The notes under the pieces are model-generated. The model was not told where the DNA came from, made no database searches, and saw only the letters and a list, made by a program, of their open reading frames with translations. Position numbers and translations under genes: made by a program. From Promethearchaeota archaeon (GTDB lineage: Archaea > Asgardarchaeota > Lokiarchaeia > Sigynarchaeales > SOKP01), in assembly GCA_016839905.1 (NCBI GenBank), contig JAEOTJ010000219.1, positions 1 to 31,011 of the forward strand: a stretch of 31,011 nt of DNA, given 5' to 3'. Of the stretch, positions 8,327 through 16,540 are shown one piece after another; position 1 is the first letter of the stretch; every line of letters starts with the position of its first letter.

Positions 8327-9190
8327 TTAAATATTCACTTTAAACTCAGGAATTCCTAAATTTGATGTTTTTATTGTTCCATCTTCGATTATCTTTATTT
8401 TTTGGAGAGGGATTGATTCTATTTTTTGAATATTTATTAGCGAACTAAAATCAATTGCGTTTTGTGTTTTAATGAGTCTAAATACAAAATGAACCATTGG
8501 AGAGTTGGAATCTCCTTTATAATAGATTATCTCAGTACATTCAATTGAGAAATTGCTACATTTCGTAAATAACCATACTGGAAATATCGTCATTATTTTA
8601 TGATATTGTTTTCCTTTATTTTTGATCCAATCACAGATTTCATTAAAATTACTATTTTTTAATGAGTCAAATATTGTTAAACCTTTAAGAAGTGTGTCTA
8701 AGGCATTATTTAAATCCTCAGAATCATTTCTAGTCCCATAAAAAGTTACTAGCAATATCATTTCTTCCATATTGTCAAATTTCTCTGCTTGAATTTGAAT
8801 TAATCTTTCTATAGCATTTAATTTTGCATTTCCTTTTAAATCACAAGTCGAACTAACAAGAACTCCTGTGAAATCTAAATTGATTAATTGATATTTTTTA
8901 AAAAATTGCTTCAAAAACTCATCATTTAGAATATCACATATGTCTCCGTTAAAAAGAGCCTTATTATAAGAAAAATTAAGCTCCATTAGTTTTAAATCTA
9001 ATTTGGCAACATTACCCTTATCCCACTCGACAGCATGTACAAATTTAATTTTGTCTTTCCAGCATTCTATATCGAAAGCATTAACTCCTGGTAATCCAAA
9101 ATAACCTAGTTTATTCTTTTTTGCCACCATTGAAATATATTTTAAGTCAATTTTTCTGACAATTTCTTTATTTTTTGTTGAATATTTCAT
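8327..9190 (-). CDS. SAM-methyltransferase-like protein, possible TcmP relative
   Basis: A 287-residue protein. Residues 25-55 (LGYFGLPGVNAFDIECW then VHAVEWDKGN) and the later NGDICDIL and LINLDFTGVL segments resemble motifs I, II, III and IV of a Rossmann-like methyltransferase, where LINLDFTG takes the place of the LIFLDPYG seen in three-Cys-motif partner (TcmP) proteins. The C-terminal third is beta-rich and has no motif I know. Gene context supports the TcmP idea, since a radical SAM three-cysteine protein follows 58 bases downstream and such pairs are known in bacteria and phages. It starts 2 bases after the stop of the GHKL-type gene, so it is probably in the same operon. Enzymatic activity is uncertain because motif I lacks the usual glycine-rich loop. 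Confidence 0.5.
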   Translation of the reverse strand: MKYSTKNKEIVRKIDLKYISMVAKKNKLGYFGLPGVNAFDIECWKDKIKFVHAVEWDKGNVAKLDLKLMELNFSYNKALFNGDICDILNDEFLKQFFKKYQLINLDFTGVLVSSTCDLKGNAKLNAIERLIQIQAEKFDNMEEMILLVTFYGTRNDSEDLNNALDTLLKGLTIFDSLKNSNFNEICDWIKNKGKQYHKIMTIFPVWLFTKCSNFSIECTEIIYYKGDSNSPMVHFVFRLIKTQNAIDFSSLINIQKIESIPLQKIKIIEDGTIKTSNLGIPEFKVNI

Positions 9191-9192
9191 AA

Positions 9193-10329
9193 TTATGCTT
9201 TTACTTGTTCATTTAGCAATAATAATATCCTATTTACAATATTCTTTTTATCATCATCGTTTTCGATATACAAATCTACTATATCAATGAGTTCTACTAA
9301 TAAACCTGCTTCAAGATTATTAAGTTCATAAGAAGAGAAGACAAATTCTTTAAATTGTTCCCATTCGTTAATTTCTTCCTCTGATTCCTCCTCTTGTTTA
9401 TCATCTGCCTTTTTGGCTTCTACCTTTTCTGGTTCTTGTTTATCATCTGCCTTTTTGGCTTCTACCTTTTCTGGTTCTTGTTTATCATCTGTCTTTTTGA
9501 CTTCTTCCTTTTCTGGTTCTTGTTTATCATCTGCCTTTTTGACTTCTTCCTTTTCTGGTTCTTGTTTATCATCTGCCTTCTTGGTTTCTTTCTTTATTCT
9601 TTGCTCCTCTTTTAGTTTTGTTTTTTCCTCCCTATACTGTATTCTATCTAGAATACTTTTGATATAATTATCTAAAAGCGGAAAAAAACTGCTAATTTGA
9701 TTCTTGGCATCTTTTATCAAAGTATCTAAACCGTCTATTACATAATTTAAAGTTTTAATCTTTTCAAACTCATCTTCCATTGTTTTTATTGCTTTATCGA
9801 GTTTATCTTTTAATGCTTTGTAATCCTTTTTTTTCCAATTCTCTAAAAAATTCTTAACTATATCTAATTTAATTCTATAGTTCTTAGTTTTACCAGATAA
9901 TTTAGTTGCTATATTTTCGATAGATGCTTTTACTCTATTATTATTTTCTAAAACTTTCTTCCAAGAAGTTTTTTCATGGCGACGGTTTTCTGTATATTTT
10001 AGAGTCTCCTCAATCCACTTCTTTATTTCTTCCCTTATAGTTTTAGTAAGTCCCTCATTTACAAAATTCTCCCTCTTGGGATCAATCATAATTTTTTCAT
10101 TGAATAGGTAAATTTCACCCCAGATTTGACCAACTGGTTGGTGTGATATTTTTACATCAAACATTCCATATACTCTATTATAAGGTATTACTTCAACATT
10201 GTATAATCGTATCTGAATCCCTTGAATTGGTTTAGTCTTAAAAACACCAGTAGCTTCAATTGGTTCCTTAAGATTCTTGCCCTTCTTAAGTCTTGAGCCC
10301 CTGATTACTGCCCAACCAATTCCAACCAA
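9193..10329 (-). CDS. C-terminal part of a split GHKL ATPase, with acidic/lysine repeats
   Basis: This 378-residue frame appears to be the second half of the protein encoded at 10405-11280. Both lie in the same reading frame, separated by one TAA and 25 sense codons. Its start (VGIGWAVIRGSR, GIQIRLYNV, then GEIYLFNEKIMIDPKRENF) looks like the S5-fold middle domain that follows the ATPase domain in Hsp90- and MORC-like proteins, which would make little sense alone. A helical coiled-coil region follows (about 100-235), then five copies of a 14-residue unit (KADDKQEPEKEEVK type), and a leucine-rich helical end. The listed start is a TTG with no good ribosome binding site. It may be translated by reinitiation, by readthrough, or be the broken end of a pseudogene. 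Confidence 0.65.
   Translation of the reverse strand: MVGIGWAVIRGSRLKKGKNLKEPIEATGVFKTKPIQGIQIRLYNVEVIPYNRVYGMFDVKISHQPVGQIWGEIYLFNEKIMIDPKRENFVNEGLTKTIREEIKKWIEETLKYTENRRHEKTSWKKVLENNNRVKASIENIATKLSGKTKNYRIKLDIVKNFLENWKKKDYKALKDKLDKAIKTMEDEFEKIKTLNYVIDGLDTLIKDAKNQISSFFPLLDNYIKSILDRIQYREEKTKLKEEQRIKKETKKADDKQEPEKEEVKKADDKQEPEKEEVKKTDDKQEPEKVEAKKADDKQEPEKVEAKKADDKQEEESEEEINEWEQFKEFVFSSYELNNLEAGLLVELIDIVDLYIENDDDKKNIVNRILLLLNEQVKA
9394..9603 (-). repeat. Five tandem 42-bp repeats inside a coding region
   Basis: A 42-base unit begins at 9394, 9436, 9478, 9520 and 9562, with few differences between copies. It keeps the reading frame and encodes the acidic and lysine-rich unit KKADDKQEPEKEEV. In-frame repeats of this kind expand and contract by slippage, so copy number may vary between strains. 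The encoded stretch is probably a disordered linker. Confidence 0.9.
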
Positions 10330-10404
10330 TTCCTCTATCCCTTCTTCATTATTAACTTTAAATTCCTTAAATCTCCATGATTCTTTTGAATCTAATGGTT
10401 CCTC

Positions 10405-11280
10405 TTATACTCCTCCTTTGGGGTATGGACGAAATATAGGAACTCCATTAAATTTAATGGTTACATTATTGTATCGACAAGAAAAAGACATTCCATTCTG
10501 TGCCATCTTGTCTTCTAGAACTTCTTTTAACCAATTAAGAAAATCATTAGTTCCATCTTGAATTTCCAATTCATTCAATTTATCTGGTATGAATTTCGTA
10601 ATTGTTAAGCTCATTTCTGGGTCATAATCAACAGGGACTATTCTACTCAATTGTTCAATAAAATTTTGTCTTTTTGAATTATTTTTGAAGATTTTCTTTA
10701 TTTTATCATCTAAATCGTGTAGAGTCACAATTGTAAAATGTTTATTCTTATATTTTATATCTTTAGTTTGTTTTTTTTCGTATCTAGTTGTTTTGAATAA
10801 ACTTGTAAACCTTGCATCTTTTGAATATAATTTTTCCATCCATTCACCCATAGGGATTAAAGCTTCGACCAATAAATCCGAACCTTCTGTAGTTGTTTGA
10901 ATTTCTATCGTTTTACATATTTTACCTCCTGAAAAAAAACCAATTCCAAAATATCCTATAGGAGGATGGCGTTTAATCATACTTTCATCCTTTTGTATAC
11001 TCATCATTAAAGATAAAGCTTTTTCCATTTCATCTAGGTCTTTTATTCCAACTCCGTCATCACGTATGATTATTCGATCATAAGTAGGCTTAGTACAGTC
11101 AATTTGTATCTTATTTGCTGACGCATCTACTGCATTTGAAACATATTCTCTAATCACTTGAAACGGTTCGGAGTATAGTCTATTCACAAAAGTTTCTAAA
11201 AATCCTACACCAATTTCGGTAATATAATCCTCTTCAAAACCGTCTTTTGTTTTACTCATATTTTTAATTCCCTTATCCAT
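10405..11280 (-). CDS. GHKL (Hsp90/MORC-like) ATPase, N-terminal part
   Basis: A 291-residue GHKL ATPase module. The N box is REYVSNAVDA (N49, D52), the G1 box is DDGVGI at 74-79 and the G2 region is GYFGIGFFSGG near 108-118. These residues bind ATP and magnesium in Hsp90, gyrase B, MutL and MORC proteins. The frame ends at TAA in FRPYPKGGV, but the same frame continues without other stops into the next gene with domain sequence expected of the full protein, so a nonsense mutation or deliberate truncation is likely. Prokaryotic MORC-like GHKL ATPases are known from restriction-modification-like operons, which fits the nearby cytosine methyltransferase. The ATG follows 28 bases after the small gene at 11309-11806 in a likely operon. 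Confidence 0.85.
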   Translation of the reverse strand: MDKGIKNMSKTKDGFEEDYITEIGVGFLETFVNRLYSEPFQVIREYVSNAVDASANKIQIDCTKPTYDRIIIRDDGVGIKDLDEMEKALSLMMSIQKDESMIKRHPPIGYFGIGFFSGGKICKTIEIQTTTEGSDLLVEALIPMGEWMEKLYSKDARFTSLFKTTRYEKKQTKDIKYKNKHFTIVTLHDLDDKIKKIFKNNSKRQNFIEQLSRIVPVDYDPEMSLTITKFIPDKLNELEIQDGTNDFLNWLKEVLEDKMAQNGMSFSCRYNNVTIKFNGVPIFRPYPKGGV

Positions 11281-11308
11281 TTTATTTTCTTTTTTTGCCT
11301 AAAAATTA

Positions 11309-11806
11309 TTAAAAATATATTTCTTTTAAAAATTTTGTATAGGTCTCATTAATTTTATAATTATTAGAATGAATGTTGAAAAATTTCTCCTTCTTCAATC
11401 TATTTATTCTACTATTCAATCCCGCAACGATTCCAGCTAATGATTTATTATTCAAAAATTCTTCATTATCAAGTTGTTCATTCAACTGTTCAACTAAATT
11501 ATCTCTGGTTATGGTTTCTTCTTTGGTTATAATTTTAATAATTTCTTGTTGTGCTTCTGATAAAGTTTCTAAAAAGTTATGTAGCTCCCCTTTGCTCCAA
11601 TTTTCAATTCTATTATCATCTTCAAAAATAATTGAGAAATCGACATATTCTTCAATGATACTAAATGCTTCAAGAAATTTACTAGTAAAAAATGTGATTG
11701 GCATTTCCTTTTTTAGGGGAATCTTTTTCTCATTTATCTTCAAGGAAATTACTGATTTATTTTGAAATACTGGAGCAACCTTATCAAATTTTTCTTTTTC
11801 AACCAT
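11309..11806 (-). CDS. Small protein with HTH-like C-terminus, unknown
   Basis: A 165-residue protein. The first 75 residues look beta-rich (VISLKINEKKIPLKKEMPITFF). Residues 80-160 are helical, with TISEAQQEIIKII-like and DNLVEQLNEQLDN segments followed by GIVAGLNSRINRLKKEKFF, which resembles a winged helix as seen at the ends of some small regulators. It is the first gene of the leftward operon leading into the GHKL ATPase, and its own promoter contains four ATCGAT sites, so it might be an autoregulator or a partner of the ATPase. The evidence for either is only its position. The ATG lies right after an AT-rich leader and no strong ribosome binding site is visible. Confidence 0.6.
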   Translation of the reverse strand: MVEKEKFDKVAPVFQNKSVISLKINEKKIPLKKEMPITFFTSKFLEAFSIIEEYVDFSIIFEDDNRIENWSKGELHNFLETLSEAQQEIIKIITKEETITRDNLVEQLNEQLDNEEFLNNKSLAGIVAGLNSRINRLKKEKFFNIHSNNYKINETYTKFLKEIYF

Positions 11807-11835
11807 TTAATTTGACCATTTATTTTTTTTTATTA

Positions 11836-11903
11836 ATCGATCCACATCGAATCGATCATTATTAATATTAAATCGATCCGAATATATAAAGATTGTGATC
11901 GAT
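11836..11903. promoter_or_regulatory. Four ATCGAT operator-like sites at an operon promoter
   Basis: ATCGAT occurs at 11836-11841, 11851-11856, 11872-11877 and 11898-11903, with a further ATCGA at 11846. On the minus strand a TATA-like TTTATATATT lies between the last two sites, about 75 bases upstream of the ATG at 11806. Four perfect palindromic hexamers within 68 bases of the start of an operon, in such AT-rich DNA, suggest operators for a dimeric regulator. The regulator is not known; an operon product is one candidate. Confidence 0.6.
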
Positions 11904-12083
11904 TAATTAAAAATTTTTAAAAATCAAAATATGATATATTTATGGAAAAAAACAGATTCATTATTGACACTTGACATCTAATGAAGATTTACTTTTCTAA
12001 TTACCCCCTCAATCACCTATATGGCTCAGCTAGTAGAATAGAGATATAAGTATTCTTTATAAATAAATTCAAAATCGTTAAAA

Positions 12084-12380
12084 CTAATGTTGAGGTTGAT
12101 CTGGTAATTCTACTATGTCTTCAAGGCTTACTAAAGTAAAACCTTCATGAAAATCAAAGATATATTTATACTTATATCTGCAATATTCACACTCAAAATC
12201 CACTGAGAAACTTTCCTCATTTCTGTCTTTATCATCTTTCCAATGGGTAACATTTGATGGGTGTATATATTCTCCATTACAGATCGGGCAAGCAAGTAAA
12301 TAATCACCTGCTTGTTTTTTTAAGGAAAGAACTACTTCTTCTCCATCTATTACTCTTCGGTTAAATCCTGGTTCTCCCAT
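12084..12380 (-). CDS. Small zinc-ribbon protein, unknown
   Basis: A 98-residue protein with two cysteine knuckles, CPIC at about 31-34 and CEYC at about 64-67, each followed by polar or aromatic residues, as in a zinc ribbon. The histidines around HPSNVTHW may also take part. The start MGEPGFNRRVIDGEE has no signal peptide. It is acidic overall and could act as an adaptor or transcription-related zinc ribbon. It stands alone, with a 277-base gap on the right side of its 3' neighbour and 280 bases of gene-poor sequence upstream. I do not recognise a specific family. Confidence 0.65.
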   Translation of the reverse strand: MGEPGFNRRVIDGEEVVLSLKKQAGDYLLACPICNGEYIHPSNVTHWKDDKDRNEESFSVDFECEYCRYKYKYIFDFHEGFTLVSLEDIVELPDQPQH

Positions 12381-12660
12381 TTTTACAACCTTATTTTTTT
12401 TTATATTTAATATTATTTTAATGTTTTTTAATTAATTTTAGTTTTACCCTATTATAAATGCAACAGATAATTGAGGGTAAAAAAATTATTTGTCCCAACA
12501 TAGCGTCCTTTTAAACTCTTTTCTTTTTTTTGTGTATAATAAAAATTAATATGACATAAAATTAAAGGAATATATGCGAGCAATTAGAAATTCTCATCAT
12601 GGATATAATCATTGTTCAAATAATATCAATGAATTAATGAATCAGAGTGGTGAAATGTTT

Positions 12661-12951
12661 TTATTTCTTTTTTAATTTAATGTCTATACCTAATTCATCG
12701 CCAGCTTTAAGATCAAACCTTTTTATTATATTACTTTTAACACTTGCTCCTTTTGAAGTTCCTCCAATTCTAATTACCTTCCTCGTCATAAATTCAGAAA
12801 CTTCTGTAGGTTCTTTTCCTTTTTTGATTATTTTAAATATTTCTATTTCAATAGAATTACCAAAGTCAAGACCCATTTCTTTGTGGATAGCAGGTACTAT
12901 TGAAAATCTCAAAGAAGAACTTTGTGCGGTTAATCTGACGGTATCCTTCAA
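12661..12951 (-). CDS. AbrB/SpoVT-like DNA-binding protein (copy 1)
   Basis: A 96-residue protein with two swapped-hairpin-like repeats: SIVPAIHKEMGLDFGNSIEIEI at about residues 17-38 and KVIRIGGTSKGASVKSNIIKRFDLKAGDELGIDI toward the end. The pattern of basic strand, turn, then hydrophobic beta strand with a GD or GN turn is that of AbrB/MazE-type transcription factors, here as a tandem duplication in one chain. It is about half identical to the protein at 16244-16540, and a third broken copy lies at 18105-18185. The three copies share the RKxIxIGG(T/G)SKG core. It may regulate the neighbouring secreted-protein or zinc-finger genes, which the two intact copies flank, but that is inference. 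Confidence 0.8.
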   Translation of the reverse strand: MKDTVRLTAQSSSLRFSIVPAIHKEMGLDFGNSIEIEIFKIIKKGKEPTEVSEFMTRKVIRIGGTSKGASVKSNIIKRFDLKAGDELGIDIKLKKK

Positions 12952-13240
12952 CTTTCTCTATAAACTCATAAAAATATATAATCTTCTATAAATTGTCTAA
13001 TTTTATTATTATTCTTATTGTAATAAATATTGTTACATTACCATATGAGTAAAAAACAAATATTTTATTCAATATTTATCTACTTTTCGTTATTATAATC
13101 GAAATTTCAATTAGATTATTTGGATAGTCTTGGGAGTCTCTATTCTTATATATATATCATCTGGAAGATCTATATTTCTCGATGAAAATATGCAAAGTTT
13201 AAAAATGATCTCAAATATAGGGATACTTAGGTGATTAATC

Positions 13241-14098
13241 TTGAAAAAAAAGTTTTTATATTTAACTATATTTCTTTTTTTATTTTTTCTCATTATTGGA
13301 GAAAATTCACGAAATAAAAATAATAATGATTTAAAATATTCAATTAACAAAATTCCCCATACTAGTGGTTCAATAACAGTCACGAGTCCAATTAGTTCTG
13401 ATTCTTGGATGATGGGAATGGTAAATACGATTCAATGGCAAAAAACTGATGTTGACGCCGTTAAAATCGAGCTTTATAAGGGAGGGTCTTTCGATCGAAG
13501 CATATTTTCATATTGGACAGGAACTTCATTATCTTGGACAGTACCAACAGATCTTGTTGAAGGGTCAAATTATCGAATAAAAGTTACAGATTTTTCTGAT
13601 AGTTTAACGTATGATTTTAGTGATTATTTTACAATTATTGAAGCTGAAGCAAAATCCATTACCATTACTAACCCAACAAGCTCTACTTCTGTTAAAATAG
13701 ACTCAAGTTTAGGAATTTCTTGGACTTCTACAGGAGATATTGATACGGTGAAGATTGAGCTATATAAAGGAGGGTCGCAACATAAATCTATCTTTCCAAC
13801 TGCAATTAACGATGGTTATTTCTCTTGGACGGTCTCAAATGATTTAACTGTAGGAACAAATTACCAAATTAAAATTACTGATACCAGCGATGCCACAGTT
13901 AATGATCTTAGTGATTATTTCACCATAACAGATTCCAGCGAAACAACAGATGACGATGATACAAACTATAATGATAATAATTCGAATGATACTATTCTTG
14001 GTTATGATTTTATTATTCTATTTATAGCGATAAGTTTATCTTCAATATTCATAGTTAAGAAATTAGAAATTAGGGAAATGATAGTAAGGAAGGGTTGA
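13241..14098 (+). CDS. Secreted, membrane-anchored protein with two Kre9/KNH-like repeats
   Basis: A 285-residue protein starting at TTG (AGGTGAT eight bases upstream). It has a signal peptide of about 20 residues (KKKFLYLTIFLFLFFLIIG), two similar beta-sandwich repeats at about 46-135 and 138-228, an acidic and asparagine-rich spacer, and a transmembrane helix at about 250-272 followed by basic residues. The repeats share IxWxxTxDxDxVKIELYKGGS, SWTVxxDL and YxIKITDxSD, the signature of the Kre9/KNH-type (Ser-Thr-rich anchored) family, common in archaeal surface proteins. It is probably displayed on the cell surface. The gene lies between the first AbrB copy and the second zinc-finger selector, and its link to them is unknown. 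It could be cargo or an older chromosomal gene. Confidence 0.85.
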   Translation: MKKKFLYLTIFLFLFFLIIGENSRNKNNNDLKYSINKIPHTSGSITVTSPISSDSWMMGMVNTIQWQKTDVDAVKIELYKGGSFDRSIFSYWTGTSLSWTVPTDLVEGSNYRIKVTDFSDSLTYDFSDYFTIIEAEAKSITITNPTSSTSVKIDSSLGISWTSTGDIDTVKIELYKGGSQHKSIFPTAINDGYFSWTVSNDLTVGTNYQIKITDTSDATVNDLSDYFTITDSSETTDDDDTNYNDNNSNDTILGYDFIILFIAISLSSIFIVKKLEIREMIVRKG

Positions 14099-14164
14099 TC
14101 ATAATCCTTTCCTTTCTTCTGTACAAAGAAGACTATATTAATAATCATTCTATTATAAAACAAT

Positions 14165-16033
14165 CTATCCCTTATGTTTTCGAATTATATGACTCTTTAA
14201 ATCGCATTTTCTTTTTGCCTGATACTCACAATGAGGACATTTATGCCATGTAACACCAATATTATGCCTATTGGCTAGGTGTTGCTTTAATGTTGATGTT
14301 GTTTTCGCTTTATAATCACATTCAGGACACTTATGCCAAGTTACTCCTATATAATGTTTATTTGATAAATGTATTGTTAAATGATTTGTTAATTTTGCTT
14401 TATATTCACAATAAGAACATTCATGCCAAACCACACCAATATCATGTTTACATGCTAAATGAGATTTTATCCTTTCTGAATGTTTAGTTTTGAAATCACA
14501 ATGGGGACATTCGTGCCAAATAACATTAATTTCATGAATATTTCTAAGATGTCTTTGTAGACTACCATTTCTTTTACTTTCGAAAGAACAATGAGAACAT
14601 CTAAATATTTTAACACCAATATCATGTTTATCGGCTAAGTGTTGCGTTATGTTATTCTTTCTAATACTTTTGTAATCACATTGAGGACACTCATACCATT
14701 TGACATTAATATGATGCTTACCCGCTAAATGAGATTTATATCTTTGTTTATTTTTGGTTTGAAATGTACAATGAGGACATTTAAAAGTATTTTTTCCAAT
14801 ATTATGTTTTCTTTCTAAATGTGAGATCAAGCTATTCTTATGTTTAGTTTCAAATGTACAATGGGGACACTTATGTAATATAACACCAATATCATGAATA
14901 TTTGCTAAATGATGTTTTAGACTTGTTTGGTGTTTTGTTTTAAATTCACAATAAGAACATTCATGCCACACAACCCCAATATCATGATTCACAGCTAGAT
15001 GTCGAGTCAAATACTCTTCAATCTTTGCCTTGTAATCACAATGAGGACATTCATGCCATTCTATTTCTTTTTCATGTATGACTTTTATATGACGGTTCAA
15101 ACTTCCCCTGATCTTTGTTTGAAATTCACAATGAGGACATTTATACCATTTTACATCTATATTGTGTTTATTAGCTAAATGAGATTTTAATCCTTGTCTT
15201 TGTTTAGATTTAAAGGTACAATATGGACATTTATGCCAAGTAACCTTAATCTCATGTTTGATTGCCAAATGTTTTTTAATATCTTCTTTTGATTTAGGTT
15301 TATATTCACAAAATGGACAATTATTAGCAATATCATCAATTAAATGTTTATTCTTTTGATGTCTTTTTAAATGTGATTTGTTATGTGTTTTATAATCACA
15401 TATAGAGCAGTGATAAATTTTTCTCTTGATTTCATGAATATCAGCTAAATGAACAAAATAATCACTCCTTCTATTTGTTTTATAATCACAAAATGGACAT
15501 TCATATATGTATAATCCTAATGAGACATGATCAGTAGCCTTATGTTTTTTTAAATCATATTTATACTTAGTCTTAAAATTACAGAGAGGACATTCATACC
15601 AACTAACATTCATATCATGTTTAAGAGATAAATGACGATCTAAACTAGATTTTCTATATGTATGATAATTACATAGAGAACACTTGTATAATTTACCAAG
15701 GTGATGAATATCCGCTAAATGTAGAAAAGTTTGATATGGTTTTTGTCCAAGATAATCACAATCAGCAATGGGACATTTCTTAATATTTTCCCAAAACTTC
15801 AATCTGAATTCATTATCCCTTTTAGCTATTTCTTTTATTGATAATCCAGTTAAATTGTAGAGAGCTTTAGAAAGACCAATATCTTTAGAAAGAGCTCCTA
15901 CATAAACGAATAAAGTTTTAAATTTAACCTTATTGGCTTTTGCTAATTTAACGATCCATTGTCCTATACTGTCTTTTGTTTCGGGAAGAGGATGAATTGG
16001 GAGTGGATTGATTGCATATTTCAAAATAATCAA
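14165..16033 (-). CDS. TniQ-like protein with 18 tandem C2H2 zinc fingers (second selector)
   Basis: A 622-residue protein. Residues 1-85 form a TniQ/TnsD-like N-lobe (PLPIHPLPETKDSIGQWI, then KLAKAN and LTGLSIKEI), clearly homologous to the N-lobe of the selector at 20390-22156. From C87 there are 18 zinc fingers. Finger 1 has a C-x4-C spacing; the others follow C-x2-C-x12-H-x4-H with a 30-residue period and an H-(D/N)-I-(G/N)-V-x-W-type linker instead of TGEKP. The helix positions -1, 2, 3 and 6 vary from finger to finger, for example RSSR, YYDK, RSDV and NSHR in fingers 2 to 5, while the framework is nearly fixed, as expected for DNA readers. Start is a TTG at 16033; TTG at 16024 is also possible. 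It is likely a target selector for the TnsABC machinery encoded 4 kb away. Confidence 0.88.
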   Translation of the reverse strand: MIILKYAINPLPIHPLPETKDSIGQWIVKLAKANKVKFKTLFVYVGALSKDIGLSKALYNLTGLSIKEIAKRDNEFRLKFWENIKKCPIADCDYLGQKPYQTFLHLADIHHLGKLYKCSLCNYHTYRKSSLDRHLSLKHDMNVSWYECPLCNFKTKYKYDLKKHKATDHVSLGLYIYECPFCDYKTNRRSDYFVHLADIHEIKRKIYHCSICDYKTHNKSHLKRHQKNKHLIDDIANNCPFCEYKPKSKEDIKKHLAIKHEIKVTWHKCPYCTFKSKQRQGLKSHLANKHNIDVKWYKCPHCEFQTKIRGSLNRHIKVIHEKEIEWHECPHCDYKAKIEEYLTRHLAVNHDIGVVWHECSYCEFKTKHQTSLKHHLANIHDIGVILHKCPHCTFETKHKNSLISHLERKHNIGKNTFKCPHCTFQTKNKQRYKSHLAGKHHINVKWYECPQCDYKSIRKNNITQHLADKHDIGVKIFRCSHCSFESKRNGSLQRHLRNIHEINVIWHECPHCDFKTKHSERIKSHLACKHDIGVVWHECSYCEYKAKLTNHLTIHLSNKHYIGVTWHKCPECDYKAKTTSTLKQHLANRHNIGVTWHKCPHCEYQAKRKCDLKSHIIRKHKG

Positions 16034-16170
16034 CTTTAATATAATTTAAATTCAATAATCCTTTTATTAGTAATCATAAAAAAATTAATATAAAAACTCT
16101 AGCATATTAACTGATTAATTTGATCAATCCGAATAAACTAGTCGTAAAGGAAAATAAAATTTATGGGTAA

Positions 16171-16185
16171 AAACTATTATAGTTT
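16171..16185. promoter_or_regulatory. Perfect 15-bp palindrome upstream of the second selector
   Basis: AAACTATTATAGTTT reads the same on both strands around its central base. It lies about 138 bases before the start of the zinc-finger selector gene and about 58 bases past the stop of the AbrB-like gene. It might be an operator for a dimeric factor. It is short and AT-rich, so chance is possible. Confidence 0.35.
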
Positions 16186-16243
16186 ATTAAAATTTATTAT
16201 AGATTATATGCATATATTATAAAAAAAGAAATTCCGTAATTAT

Positions 16244-16540
16244 CTACTTACTTTCCAACTTTACATCCACTCCGACCATATCCCCTGCTTTAAGTTCAAA
16301 TTGTTTAACGATATTATTCTTTATAGTTACTCCTTTCGAGCCCCCTCCAATTGTTATAATTTTTCGGGACATAAAGATTGAAATCGGTCTTGGATCTTTT
16401 CCTTTTACAATTTCATATATTTCAATTTCAGCTAGATCGCCTAAATCTATTCCTAATTTCGATAAAAGATCAGGATTAATAGTAAAACCAATTGAACGAC
16501 CTATAGAGGTTATATTTACTGTATCTTTCATTGTTTTCAC
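16244..16540 (-). CDS. AbrB/SpoVT-like DNA-binding protein (copy 2)
   Basis: A 98-residue protein with the same two-hairpin layout as copy 1: GFTINPDLLSKLGIDLGDLAEIEI near residues 18-42 and KIITIGGGSKGVTIKNNIVKQFELKAGDMVGVDV toward the end. It is probably a dimeric or pseudo-dimeric transcription factor. Its stop is about 210 bases from the start of the second zinc-finger selector on the same strand, so it could control or be co-transcribed with that gene. Between them sits a perfect odd palindrome AAACTATTATAGTTT at 16171-16185, which may be an operator or a terminator-like element. Confidence 0.82.
   Translation of the reverse strand: MKTMKDTVNITSIGRSIGFTINPDLLSKLGIDLGDLAEIEIYEIVKGKDPRPISIFMSRKIITIGGGSKGVTIKNNIVKQFELKAGDMVGVDVKLESK

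Noticed and set aside
9394..9667. Plus-strand frames with repeated leucine/phenylalanine or serine units
   Set aside because: They are antisense shadows of the in-frame 42-bp repeats in the GHKL-associated gene.
12574..12675. Short plus-strand frame (33 codons) with AAAGGAA upstream
   Set aside because: It overlaps the end of the AbrB gene, has no recognisable composition and its ribosome binding site is weak; too little to call a gene.
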